The notes under the pieces: generated by a model | Told to the model about the DNA's origin: nothing | What the model saw: only the letters and a program-made list of their open reading frames with translations | The model's database searches: none | In this document: positions 37,036 through 44,778 of the stretch, one piece after another | How the letters are laid out: each line of letters starts with the position of its first letter | Numbering within the stretch: position 1 is the first letter of the stretch | Source: Variovorax sp. dw_308 | GTDB lineage: Bacteria; Pseudomonadota; Gammaproteobacteria; Burkholderiales; Burkholderiaceae_C | Reading direction: 5' to 3' | Assembly (NCBI RefSeq): GCF_019207085.1 | Contig: NZ_JAATOM010000017.1 | Span: forward strand, 84,114 to 148,113 | Length of the DNA stretch: 64,000 bases | Program-made: the position numbers and the translations under genes

Positions 37036-37308
37036 ATGAACCTGCCGAAGAACCACATCAAGGCCTTTGCCTTTGGCGCCTTGTGCGTCGCATCCCTGAG
37101 CGCCTGCGCTGCCGCCTATGGGCTGTCGCATCCCAACTTCCAGCAAGCCGAGAACGCGATGCAGGCCGCCATCAACCACATCCGATCGGCGCAGGATGTG
37201 AACGGCCCGACCTTCGGTGGCCACGCAGGCCGTGCGATCGAACTCCTCCAGCAGGCACAGACCGAGATCTCGATCGCCGACGAGTTCCACCAGGGCCGTC
37301 GCTGGTAG
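37036..37308 (+). CDS. Small putative lipoprotein, 90 aa
   Basis: Begins 'MNLPKNHIKAFAFGALCVAS' followed by 'LSAC', a good lipobox with Cys at about residue 24. The mature part is helical ('QQAENAMQAAINHIRSAQDV', 'AIELLQQAQTEISIADEFHQ') and resembles small periplasmic helical-hairpin proteins. The ATG has 'GACCCCGAA' before it, not a strong ribosome site. It is divergent from the exported beta-sandwich protein gene with 298 bases between them. Function unknown. Confidence 0.72.
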   Translation: MNLPKNHIKAFAFGALCVASLSACAAAYGLSHPNFQQAENAMQAAINHIRSAQDVNGPTFGGHAGRAIELLQQAQTEISIADEFHQGRRW

Positions 37309-37378
37309 GGACGAGGCATCGCACACATGGCCGTCGTGATGCGGGCCGCCGCGGTGGTAGCGATGGTCGTCCATGCGG

Positions 37379-37560
37379 TGGCGCTGCCCGAGCGCTATTG
37401 ACGCGGCCTGCAGCACCTACGCCTTCACGCTGGTGGTCACGTGCGCGGCCAGCGGCGAGCATTCGGTGCTGCTGCTGTCCGCAAGGTTGTATGAGACGCT
37501 GCTGGGCGGCGTGCTCGGGCTTGTCGCTTCCAGTTTCTTCTTTCCGCTTCGGGCGTTGCC
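37379..37560 (+). pseudogene. Possible remnant of a FUSC/aromatic-exporter-like membrane protein
   Basis: The frame upstream of the DUF6790-like gene encodes 'STYAFTLVVTCAASGEHSV' and 'ARLYETLLGGVLGLVASSFF', resembling the 'R-x-x-x-T-L-x-G-x-x-x-G' segment of FUSC-family inner-membrane proteins that ends in a 'P'. It is far too short for the family and lacks a convincing start; it runs in frame into the next gene. A fragment left by a deletion is the simplest reading, but the match is short and judged by eye. Confidence 0.3.
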
Positions 37561-37597
37561 GGGGCTCGCCACCAGACTCATCGATCGAAAAAACACC

Positions 37598-38065
37598 ATG
37601 AGCTACTTCATCCTCGTCACCATCCTGATGTTCCTTGCTCCGGCGGCATGCGTCGCCTTCGCGGTGATCGCGCACCATGCGGCGCTGGACTGGGCGCTTG
37701 CGCTGCGCTGGTTCGCCTTCTGGATCGTCGGTGCGCGACTCGGCAGCGCCGGCCTGCGCCAGATGCTGAATCCGACGTTCACCGCGCGCCACATCCTGGG
37801 CATCGAGGGCGGCGAGGCGCTGATCCTGGTGCGCGAACTCGGCTTCGCCAACACGGCCTTCGGCGCCATCGGCATCCTGAGCCTGTGGTGGCCTGCGTGG
37901 GCCGCGTCCGCTGCATTCGCCGGTGCCGTGTTCCTCGGCCTGGCCGGCGTCAACCACGCGATGCAGCCCCATCGCAATGCGCGCGAGAACTTCGCGATGC
38001 TCACCGACCTTGCCGGCGCGCTGGTGCTTGCGGCCTGCGTGTGCGGCGCGGCTTCGATGTCGTGA
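37598..38065 (+). CDS. Small integral membrane protein (DUF6790-like)
   Basis: A 155-residue protein with four membrane helices: 'YFILVTILMFLAPAACVAFA', a second around 'WALALRWFAFWIVGARLGSA', and two near the C-terminus ('AGAVFLGLAGVNHAMQ', 'LAGALVLAACVCGAASMS'). 'RELGFANTAFGAIGILSLWW' is a conserved-looking loop/helix. The ATG at 37598 begins TM1; the longer frame from 37373 probably includes remnant sequence of another gene. I assign the family only tentatively. It ends 10 bases before the shared leader element of the next gene. Confidence 0.65.
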   Translation: MSYFILVTILMFLAPAACVAFAVIAHHAALDWALALRWFAFWIVGARLGSAGLRQMLNPTFTARHILGIEGGEALILVRELGFANTAFGAIGILSLWWPAWAASAAFAGAVFLGLAGVNHAMQPHRNARENFAMLTDLAGALVLAACVCGAASMS

Positions 38066-38074
38066 CCTGCACGA

Positions 38075-38137
38075 GCAAGAAGCGGGACGCGCGGACAACA
38101 CCTGCGCGGCTTCGAAAAATACGATACGTGCAGCTTC
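38075..38137 (+). promoter_or_regulatory. Shared 63-bp promoter/leader element, copy B (lipoprotein)
   Basis: Gap-free match at 52 of 63 positions to 15303-15365 (upstream of the autotransporter). It keeps GCAAGAAGCGGGACGC, GGACAACAC, CGAAAAATACGAT and GTGCAGCTTC in the same order and spacing. It ends 25 nt before the ATG at 38163, nearly the same distance as in copy A, which argues for a common promoter plus upstream activator site. Confidence 0.6.
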
Positions 38138-38162
38138 AACCACTTCACCCGAACAGCACATC

Positions 38163-38666
38163 ATGACTTTCAAGATCACACCGCTACTGATGGCAAGCGC
38201 CATGGCGGCGTCCCTCTCGTTGCTCGGAGCCTGCGCCAGCAGCGGCATGGGCGGCGGCGACATCGTGCAGAAGGGCAAGCCGGTGCAGCCGGTCCTGTTC
38301 TCATGGCAAAGCCGCGACGGCTCCATCGACGGCAGCATGACGGCCACCACGCCCGACGCGACCTACCAGGGCCGCTTCATGCAGGTCACGCAGCAGACCG
38401 TGACCGAGGCGCTCGCGCCGATGTGGGATGCGTGGCCGATGGGCTGGCCGGACTGGCCCTACGGCGCGTGGACGGGCATCGGTGGCTACGACACGGTCCA
38501 GTTCATCACGGCCTACAGCGGCAAGGTGATCGCCAATCTGAAGAGCCCGGCCGGCCGTGCCATGCGCTGCAGATTGCAGCTTCAGCAACCGGACGCCGGC
38601 ATGTCCGGCGGCGGCAGTGGCGAATGCCAGGTCGCGGGTGGGGTGCCTTTCCAGGCGACCTTCTGA
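38163..38666 (+). CDS. Putative outer-membrane lipoprotein, 167 aa
   Basis: Signal peptide 'MTFKITPLLMASAMAASLSL' followed by 'LGAC' (lipobox Cys at about residue 24), then a Ser/Gly-rich linker. The mature domain contains 'VLFSWQSRDGSIDGSMTATT', 'YQGRFMQVTQ' and 'GRAMRCRLQLQQP', giving a small beta-rich unit with a second Cys pair ('RCRL', 'GECQV') that could form a disulfide. No known family recognised. Its leader element is shared with the giant autotransporter, suggesting common control of two surface proteins. Confidence 0.75.
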   Translation: MTFKITPLLMASAMAASLSLLGACASSGMGGGDIVQKGKPVQPVLFSWQSRDGSIDGSMTATTPDATYQGRFMQVTQQTVTEALAPMWDAWPMGWPDWPYGAWTGIGGYDTVQFITAYSGKVIANLKSPAGRAMRCRLQLQQPDAGMSGGGSGECQVAGGVPFQATF

Positions 38667-38745
38667 CATGCAACGACGGGAGCACGTTGACGTTCGCTGC
38701 TGCAGGGTGAACTTGGGGCGCGATCATGCCGACGGCGCACTCTGC

Positions 38746-38965
38746 TCCGCGAATGTCCCACGCCGTCAACCTTCGGCTGCCGGCTCCTCCTTTGTTTCGC
38801 TGCGCAGAGCACACCATCGACGTGCTCCAGACACGCAAGGGTTGATCCGCCCGCACGACGCGGCGCCACCCGTGTCGAGGGTGCTGGGTGTTCCCCGCAG
38901 CGAAATAGAGGAGGAGCCGAAGGCGGGGGACATTCGCGGAGGGGAATACCCAGTGGCCTCGACAC
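38746..38965. repeat. Structured intergenic repeat with nested inverted repeats
   Basis: In the 363-base gap between the lipoprotein and DUF2165 genes. Block 38746-38804 is matched in inverted orientation by 38896-38940 (shared TCCGCGAATGTCCC, CTTCGGCT and TTTCGCTGCG), with a 14-nt surplus in the left copy. In addition 38872-38894 and 38943-38965 are inverted copies at 19 of 23 positions (starting GTGTCGAGG). These produce a long hairpin of about 94 nt nested in a larger inverted repeat. It looks like a dispersed non-coding repeat rather than a gene. Confidence 0.65.
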
Positions 38966-39029
38966 GCACCCCCACCGCCCGCACTGGGGTTCCCTCAATC
39001 AGGACGCAAAGCGCCACGGAGAAACTGTC

Positions 39030-39524
39030 ATGACCATCCGGCTTCTGAAGACATCGATGGTGTTCGCCGTCGGACTCTGGGCGCTGCTCATCGCCGCCGA
39101 CAACATCCTCGACTACGACTCGAACTGGCACTTCGTCCAGCACGTGCTGTCGATGGACACGGTGTTCCCCGACAACGCCTTGAAGTACCGCGCGATCACC
39201 GATCCGAAGATCCAGGCGCTGGGCTACTGGATGATCATCGCGACCGAATGGGTCATGAGCGCGCTGTGTCTCACGGGCGCCTGGGGCTTGTTCCGCGCGC
39301 GCCGCAACCGGCTCGACTTCATCGCGGCCAAGCCGCTGGCGGCCTGCGGGCTGGTGCTGGTCTTTCTGATGTACTTCGTCGGCTTCGTCGTGGTAGGCGG
39401 CGAATGGTTCTGCATGTGGCAGTCGGAGATCTGGAACGGGCAGGCCAAGGCCGTCATGTTCCTGACCTGCGCAATGCTGGTGCTGATCGTGCTGCTGCTG
39501 CAGGAAGAGGATCAGAGGCCATGA
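39030..39524 (+). CDS. DUF2165 family membrane protein
   Basis: A 164-residue inner-membrane protein with four helices. The family-typical features are 'MTIRLLKTSMVFAVGLWALL', 'NILDYDSNWHFVQHVLSMDT' in the first periplasmic loop and 'GGEWFCMWQSEIWNGQAKA' in the second. GGAG stands about 9 nt before the ATG. DUF2165 proteins have no assigned role. It is convergent with the hybrid histidine kinase gene. Confidence 0.9.
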   Translation: MTIRLLKTSMVFAVGLWALLIAADNILDYDSNWHFVQHVLSMDTVFPDNALKYRAITDPKIQALGYWMIIATEWVMSALCLTGAWGLFRARRNRLDFIAAKPLAACGLVLVFLMYFVGFVVVGGEWFCMWQSEIWNGQAKAVMFLTCAMLVLIVLLLQEEDQRP

Positions 39525-39603
39525 GCGCCGCCCGGCCGCCCGAAGGCGCTCGCACCGCAGCGCGCTCGTCACCTCCCGCTGCTTGCCTTCTCGTATCACG
39601 AAG

Positions 39604-41292
39604 TCATGCCGAGCGTTTGCGCCGAAGCTCCGTCGACACCGCCTTGCCCAGGGTGTCGAGATCAAAGGGCTTGGCCAACACCAGCTGCGGGCCGATGAGG
39701 CGCTCGACGGCTTTCATGTCGGCATAGCCCGTCGCCAGCAGGATGGGCAGCTCGTCGTACATCTTGTGCGCTTGCGCGATCAGTTCCGCGCCATTCATGC
39801 GCGGCATCAGGTAGTCGACCAGCAGCAGGTCCGGCCTGGCTATCTTCAGTTCGATCAGCCCCGCAGCACCATCGGCCGCTTGCCGGACGCGGTAGCCAAG
39901 CACCTGGAGGCACTCGACCATGCTTCGGCGCACGCCTGGATCGTCTTCCACGACGAGGATCTCCGCCTGCACCGCCAGGGCGGCGTCCTGCACGGCCGCA
40001 GCCTCTGCTGCAGCGTCCTGCGGCGCAGGCGCCAGCGGAAAGCTCAGCCTCACCGTCGTTCCTGCGCCGACCTCGCTCTCCAGCGTTGCTTCCCCGCCCG
40101 ACTGCCGCGTGAAGCCGTAGACCTGGCTCAGGCCCAGCCCGGTGCCGGCATGCGGCTTGGTGGTGAAGAAAGGGTCGAAGACCTTGCCCAGCAGATTGGC
40201 CGCGATCCCCGTGCCGGTATCGCGCACCGAGACGCTGACCGTGCCCCGTGGGTACGCGGGATCGCCGGGCCCGGTTTCGGCGCCAGCCGCAGCGATCACC
40301 GTGTGTATCTCAAGGATGCCGCCCTGGGGCATGGCGTCGCGCGCGTTGACGGAGAGATTGAGCAGGGCCATTTCCATCTGCGCCGCGTCGACGATCAGCC
40401 AGGCAGGCTCGGGACACAACGCCAGCGACAGCCTCACGTGCGCCCCCACCGAAATCGATATGAGTTCCGCCATGTTGTGCACCAGCTCATTCACGTCGTG
40501 CAGCTTGGGCACCAGGCTTTGCGTGCGCGCAAACGAAAGGAGTTGCCCGGTCAGGCGAGAGCCGCGATTCACGGCTTCCTTGGCTCGGCGTGCGTAGTCG
40601 CGTACGCGGTCTTCGTCGACCTTCAATCGCTCGATCAACTGGAGGTTCAGGTTGACGGCATGCAGCAGGTTGTTGAAGTCGTGCGCGATGCCACCGGTCA
40701 GGCGCCCGAGCGCTTCCATCTTCTGGTTCTGGACCAGCGAGCCCTCGACGCGCTCGCGTTCGAGGATCTCGTGCATCAGCCGATCGTTGGCACTGGCAAG
40801 GTCGGCGGTGCGCTCGGCGATGCGCGTTTCGAGCTGATCGTTGAGCTGCTCGACGCTCAGCTTTGAAGACTGCAATTCGGCAAGATGCCTGCGCGTCAGA
40901 TACTGGCGTTGGCGTGCGCGCAAGGCCGAGTGCGCCGCACTGGCCAGCGTGTCGGGGTTGACGGGGCGCTCGATCAGCACCAGGTTGCTGAGCTCCTGCA
41001 GCGCCGACCGCGCACGGTCCGAACGGCGGATGGTCTGCCGCGCCGCGAGCACGACAAACGGGTAGTCGGACCACGGAGGCTGGCGCGCGAGCATCGTGCG
41101 CAGCGCCTCCACCAGGTCCTCGCAGAGCGACTCTTCGGTGACGATCGTCGCGGCCGATTCCTGGTCAATGGCGGCGATCAGGGCGTGGGCATCAGGGCAG
41201 ACATGGACGTTGATGTGCCGCGCGCCCAGCACTTCGCTGATGACGCGCGCGTCGCGCCCGAACGGCGCCAGGACGAGGACTCGATTTTCCAC
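39604..41292 (-). CDS. Hybrid histidine kinase (degenerate REC - HisKA - HATPase - REC)
   Basis: A 562-residue cytoplasmic sensor kinase without membrane segments. Residues 1-120 look like a receiver domain but lack the phospho-acceptor Asp ('AATIVTEESLCEDLVEAL'). A coiled coil ('QSSKLSVEQLNDQLETRIAE') leads to the HisKA helix with His204 in 'GRLTGGIAHDFNNLLHAV'. The ATPase domain has 'LLNLSVNARDAMPQGG', 'VRDTGTGIAANLLGKVFDP' and 'HAGTGLGLSQVYGF'. The C-terminal receiver has Asp493 in 'LLLVDYLMPRMNG' and the Lys in 'LAKPFDLD'. The start is GTG at 41292, four nucleotides beyond the stop of the KaiC-like gene, so the two are co-translated. The pseudo-receiver may sense a protein partner, plausibly the KaiC-like ATPase (inference). 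Confidence 0.92.
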   Translation of the reverse strand: MENRVLVLAPFGRDARVISEVLGARHINVHVCPDAHALIAAIDQESAATIVTEESLCEDLVEALRTMLARQPPWSDYPFVVLAARQTIRRSDRARSALQELSNLVLIERPVNPDTLASAAHSALRARQRQYLTRRHLAELQSSKLSVEQLNDQLETRIAERTADLASANDRLMHEILERERVEGSLVQNQKMEALGRLTGGIAHDFNNLLHAVNLNLQLIERLKVDEDRVRDYARRAKEAVNRGSRLTGQLLSFARTQSLVPKLHDVNELVHNMAELISISVGAHVRLSLALCPEPAWLIVDAAQMEMALLNLSVNARDAMPQGGILEIHTVIAAAGAETGPGDPAYPRGTVSVSVRDTGTGIAANLLGKVFDPFFTTKPHAGTGLGLSQVYGFTRQSGGEATLESEVGAGTTVRLSFPLAPAPQDAAAEAAAVQDAALAVQAEILVVEDDPGVRRSMVECLQVLGYRVRQAADGAAGLIELKIARPDLLLVDYLMPRMNGAELIAQAHKMYDELPILLATGYADMKAVERLIGPQLVLAKPFDLDTLGKAVSTELRRKRSA

Positions 41293-41296
41293 GCTG

Positions 41297-42799
41297 TCAC
41301 GCCTGTTCGGCGTCGCCGAGCAGCGACGTCCCGCCCCGGTAGCGCGGGAGGCCCGCCATGACACCCCTGAAGTCCGTGAGTGCTTCACCGATCTCAAGGC
41401 CGCCCGGGCCAAGCCGGAATTGATGGATCGTCGATGCGTGCGCGCTCGCGCGGCTCTTGATCACCGCCATGGCCTTGAGGAGTTGTCCCCGGGCCTCGAA
41501 GTAGCGGAACTGCAGCATCGAATCGCTCAGGTAGCTCAGGTCGACGTCGTTGGGCACGTCGGTGGCAATACCGTGCTGGGAAAGCACCAGGATGGTCGTC
41601 ACGCCCTGAAGGTTGAGGTATGTGAGGAGTTCGTGCATCTGCAGCATGAGGAAGTTGCTGCCGGGCATGGCGACCAGGTAGGCGTTCAGCGTGTCGATCA
41701 CCACGGTGGTGACACCCTGGCGCTCGACCGCATCGCGGACATGGTGCGAAAAATGTCCGGCGGAGATCTCGGCCGGGTCGATTGCGTGCAGGATCAGCTG
41801 GCCTGCCGGGATGTAGTGCTCGATATCCAGTCCAAGTGCGCGCGACCGCGTCACCAGCGTCTTGATGCCTTCGTCGAACAGGAAGATGGCCGCCTTGCCG
41901 CCGCGTTCCATGGTGGCGCGCGCGCAGCACACGGCGGTCGTCGTCTTGCCGACGCCGGCCGGCCCGGCGAACAACAGGTTCGTGCCTGGCGTCAGGCCGC
42001 CGCCCAAGAGCCGGTCGAGCTCTGCATTGCCGGAGCTGACGGTCTCGCTTGCGTGCGCGCGTCCGTGCTCGCTCGCCACCAGGCGCGGAAATACCCGCAG
42101 TCCACCCCGGTCCAGGTTGAAGTCGTGCTCGCCTTCCCGAAAACTCACGCCACGCAGCTTCACCACGCGCAGCCGGCGCTTGTCGGGACCGTAGGTGCCG
42201 GTGTTCTGCTCGAGGTGGATCACGCCGTGCGCAATGCTGTGCAGGTGCATGTCGCCCGCGCTCGCGGACTTGTCGTCGAGCATGAGCACCGTGCACCCTT
42301 GCGTCAGGAAGAAGCGCTTCAGCGCCAGTATCTGGCGCCGGTACCGCAGCGGGTTCTGGGACAGCAGGCGCAGCTCCGAGAGGCTGTCGAAAACCACTCG
42401 CTCGGGCCGCACGCGCTCGACCAGGGCCATGACGCCGCGGATCGTTTCGCCCAACTCGAAGTCGGAGGGGTTGAGGATGCTCTGCTCGGCGTCAGCACTC
42501 AGGCCCTCGTCGCTCACCAGGTCGAATATCTCGACGTTGTGCAGGTCCCAGCCGTGCGAAAGGGCGCCTTGCGCCAACTCGTCGGAGGTCTCCGACAAGG
42601 TCACGTAGAGGCTCTTCTGGCCCAGCGTCCGGCCCTGCAGAAGGAACTGCAATCCGAGCGTGGTCTTGCCCGCACCCGGCGTCCCTTCGACGAGGTAGAG
42701 GTGGCCGGCGGGCAACCCGCCCGCCAGCACTTCGTCGAGGCCCGGAATGCCGGTGGGTTGCAGGATCGGCAGGACGGAGGGTGGGCGTTGACTCATCAT
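41297..42799 (-). CDS. KaiC-like double-ATPase protein
   Basis: A 500-residue RecA-superfamily ATPase with two KaiC domains. CI: 'GIPGLDEVLAGGLPAGHLYL' then Walker A 'GTPGAGKTTLG' (Lys45). CII: 'SSGNAELDRLLGGGLTPGTN' then Walker A 'AGPAGVGKTTTAV' (Lys285). The catalytic-Glu region of CI reads 'YVTLSETSDELAQGA'. The protein lacks a recognisable C-terminal KaiA-binding extension, and no kaiA or kaiB gene is nearby. Such proteins in non-cyanobacteria often pair with histidine kinases and act in signalling or stress responses; here a kinase gene follows in the same operon. ATGs at 42799 and 42796 are both possible. Confidence 0.93.
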   Translation of the reverse strand: MMSQRPPSVLPILQPTGIPGLDEVLAGGLPAGHLYLVEGTPGAGKTTLGLQFLLQGRTLGQKSLYVTLSETSDELAQGALSHGWDLHNVEIFDLVSDEGLSADAEQSILNPSDFELGETIRGVMALVERVRPERVVFDSLSELRLLSQNPLRYRRQILALKRFFLTQGCTVLMLDDKSASAGDMHLHSIAHGVIHLEQNTGTYGPDKRRLRVVKLRGVSFREGEHDFNLDRGGLRVFPRLVASEHGRAHASETVSSGNAELDRLLGGGLTPGTNLLFAGPAGVGKTTTAVCCARATMERGGKAAIFLFDEGIKTLVTRSRALGLDIEHYIPAGQLILHAIDPAEISAGHFSHHVRDAVERQGVTTVVIDTLNAYLVAMPGSNFLMLQMHELLTYLNLQGVTTILVLSQHGIATDVPNDVDLSYLSDSMLQFRYFEARGQLLKAMAVIKSRASAHASTIHQFRLGPGGLEIGEALTDFRGVMAGLPRYRGGTSLLGDAEQA

Positions 42800-43100
42800 G
42801 GGGACCGCGGTTGCGTTGACTTTTTTCCAATGGGGTGGATGAATCTAATATCGCGCGCGCACCCCTTCGCCCGCTGCCGCGCGCGCCTGCATGTAGGCGC
42901 ATCTCCTGCGCGGATGTCGGTCTGCTTGCGCCCAGGCGAGCACGCGGGAGCGGGATGCCCGGTCAACAACTGGGACGCATCGCCAACATGCGAGCGACCG
43001 CGAATCGAACAATCGCTTCATCGCGATCGAAGACCGGTGATCGCGGCGATCACTTCACTTGAGAACCGGTCCTTCACTTTCAATTCGCAAGGATTCCAGC
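42800..43100. other. Divergent intergenic region upstream of KaiC-like and exported-protein genes
   Basis: About 301 bases with no supported gene. It contains the palindrome GTGATCGC-G-GCGATCAC (43037-43053), listed separately. The remainder shows no clear repeat. Confidence 0.6.
43037..43053. promoter_or_regulatory. Perfect 8-1-8 palindrome in leader of exported protein gene
   Basis: GTGATCGCGGCGATCAC is a perfect palindrome around a central G, 47 bases before the ATG at 43101. It may be an operator or a small hairpin in the 5' leader. Placement close to the start favours repression. No partner half-sites were noticed. Confidence 0.4.
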
Positions 43101-43790
43101 ATGTTCAAGCTTGCCCCGATCACGGGTTCATCCACCGCGCGACCGCTGCGCGTTCTCCTTGGCGTGGCTGCGGCCGCGCTGCTCGCTGGCGGCAGCGCCA
43201 TGGCCCAGCCGCAAGTCACCCCGCAAGCGGCCCCAGCCGACGCGGCGGCCGGCAACGTCGTGCCCATGCCCGCGGCCAACTGGCTGTTCGTCCAGACCGG
43301 CACCTCGTTCACCTCGGACGGCAAGACACTCACCATCCGTGGCGTCGCACCGCAGACCCTGATGTTCTCCGACCGCCCCGAGCGCATGACCGGCGACGTG
43401 CTCACGTCCAAGTTCGCCGAGTTCTGGAACCAGGGCAAGGACGACTTCCAGAAGGACCCGCCCAACGCCACCATCTCCACCTCGATCGACGACAAGACCG
43501 ACCTCACCGTGGTCGAGTTGCTCAACCCGCGCGTCTCCGGCGACACGCTCACCTACGACATCAAGCTGCTGGAAGGCACATTGCCCACGGCCGGCAAGCA
43601 GATCAGTGTGTTCATCGACTGGTGGTACGGCCCCGGCTGGCACGGGGGCTTCCGCGGTGGATGGCGCGGCGGCGTGTACGTCGGCGGGCCGGTGGCAGTG
43701 CCTGTGCCCGTGCCCGGCCCCTACGCATCCGGCCGTTGCTGGCGCGGCCCTTACGGCGGCCTGCACTGCCGCCCGTGGTGGGGGTATTGA
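43101..43790 (+). CDS. Exported hypothetical protein with Gly/Pro-rich tail
   Basis: A 229-residue protein with a signal peptide ('RVLLGVAAAALLAGGSAMAQ'). The core domain (about residues 55-170) contains 'SFTSDGKTLTIRGVAPQTLM', 'FSDRPERMTG' and 'DPPNATISTS', a pattern I have seen in periplasmic proteins of unknown function. The tail is rich in Gly, Trp, Tyr and Pro ('WWYGPGWHGGFRGGWRGGVY') and ends with two Cys that may pair. AAGGA about 8 nt before the ATG supports this start over 43059. No function can be assigned; envelope location is secure. Confidence 0.78.
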   Translation: MFKLAPITGSSTARPLRVLLGVAAAALLAGGSAMAQPQVTPQAAPADAAAGNVVPMPAANWLFVQTGTSFTSDGKTLTIRGVAPQTLMFSDRPERMTGDVLTSKFAEFWNQGKDDFQKDPPNATISTSIDDKTDLTVVELLNPRVSGDTLTYDIKLLEGTLPTAGKQISVFIDWWYGPGWHGGFRGGWRGGVYVGGPVAVPVPVPGPYASGRCWRGPYGGLHCRPWWGY

Positions 43791-43947
43791 GTCGCGCCTG
43801 GAGACGCGTGTGCGGCTGGGGGAGTTCACGCGCCCCCTGCCGTTCATGCGGCTCGCCCGGCAGCGCTTCAGCTACCTGCCCAATACACCTCGTTCAACAC
43901 CTCGTTCCGCGGGCGGGAGCACCTGTGGGTGGCGTGGGACGCGCGCA

Positions 43948-44634
43948 TCACTTTCCCGCTGGCGGCGGATGCGCCGCCTGCATCGCCAGGAAGTTCTTCT
44001 CGCAATAGTCCCCGGCCTTGCGCAGCATCGAGCGGTTGAGCGCGTTGGCGAGCGGGGCGTCGCGGTCGAGGTAGGCATGGGCGACGCGCACCCGGTCGCC
44101 CGACAGCGACTCCATCTGCGTCTCGCTCATCATCCCGATGCGGCGGAACCAGCTCATCTTCCACTTGAGCGAGTCGAGCACGCTGATCACCAGCGCGTTG
44201 CCGCACAGGTTCGCTTCCTCCTCGAGGTAGGACTCGATGAGCGACATGAAAGGCTCGCCGCCCTGGGCTTCGGCCGTTGCCAGCACCTGGGCGTGCGCAT
44301 GGAGGTTGCTCAGCGCCTCGTCGGATGCATGGGCCACGATGGCGTCCGACATCAAGCCGTGCAGCGCCGCCCGCAGCGCATACAGGTCGCGGATCGCCTG
44401 CGCCGAGACAGGGGCCACCTGCGGGCGCCGACGCGCGGTAAGCGTGATGAGGCCGTACTGGTTGAGGATCAGCAGGGCCTCGCGCACCGGCGTGCGGCTG
44501 GTGCCGAACTGGTTGGCGATGTCCACCGAATTGATGATCGCGCCGGGCGCCAATTCGCCCCGGATGATGCTGCCGCGCAGGGATTCGACGATGGTGTCGA
44601 CGGTGATGTCGTCGCTGGCCTGGATCTGATTCAT
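43948..44634 (-). CDS. GntR-family (FadR/VanR type) transcriptional regulator
   Basis: A 228-residue regulator. The N-terminal winged helix reads 'IVESLRGSIIRGELAPGAII' and 'QFGTSRTPVREALLILNQYG'. The all-helical FCD effector domain follows; its usual metal-binding positions are only partly recognisable ('LRAALHGLMSDAIVAH', 'AHAYLDRDAPLA'). FadR-type regulators bind carboxylic-acid ligands and repress adjacent catabolic genes. It is divergent from an AraC regulator, and two TGTCGACA-centred palindromes lie between the starts. The ATG at 44634 is the natural start of the wHTH. Confidence 0.9.
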   Translation of the reverse strand: MNQIQASDDITVDTIVESLRGSIIRGELAPGAIINSVDIANQFGTSRTPVREALLILNQYGLITLTARRRPQVAPVSAQAIRDLYALRAALHGLMSDAIVAHASDEALSNLHAHAQVLATAEAQGGEPFMSLIESYLEEEANLCGNALVISVLDSLKWKMSWFRRIGMMSETQMESLSGDRVRVAHAYLDRDAPLANALNRSMLRKAGDYCEKNFLAMQAAHPPPAGK

Positions 44635-44653
44635 CTCGGATTGTTTTTGATAT

Positions 44654-44670
44654 TCAGTGTCGACAGTGTA
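44654..44670. promoter_or_regulatory. TGTCGACA-centred operator half of a pair (GntR side)
   Basis: TTCAGTGTCGACAGTGT is a near palindrome around TGTCGACA (core 44658-44665). It lies about 20-30 bases upstream of the GntR start, where binding would block that promoter (autoregulation, inference). It is the weaker partner of the perfect palindrome at 44716-44731. Confidence 0.55.
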
Positions 44671-44715
44671 GTGAAATGTTTGTAAAAAACGTGGACAAAG
44701 TGCCTCTTCGTTCGT

Positions 44716-44731
44716 AAAGTGTCGACACTTT
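44716..44731. promoter_or_regulatory. Perfect 16-bp palindrome, probable GntR operator
   Basis: AAAGTGTCGACACTTT is a perfect palindrome 48 bases before the ATG of the AraC gene at 44779 and about 62 bases (centre to centre) from a second TGTCGACA site, which is roughly six helical turns. Same-face binding of two GntR dimers, with looping, is plausible. Confidence 0.65.
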
Positions 44732-44778
44732 CTCCCGCAGCGGCATGGCCTGCGGACCTGAATCGACCGGAGCCCGGC

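Noticed and set aside
41096..44008. 970-codon plus-strand frame across the KaiC/kinase genes
   Set aside because: Runs antisense through two genes with recognisable motifs and spans the divergent promoter; product is low-complexity.
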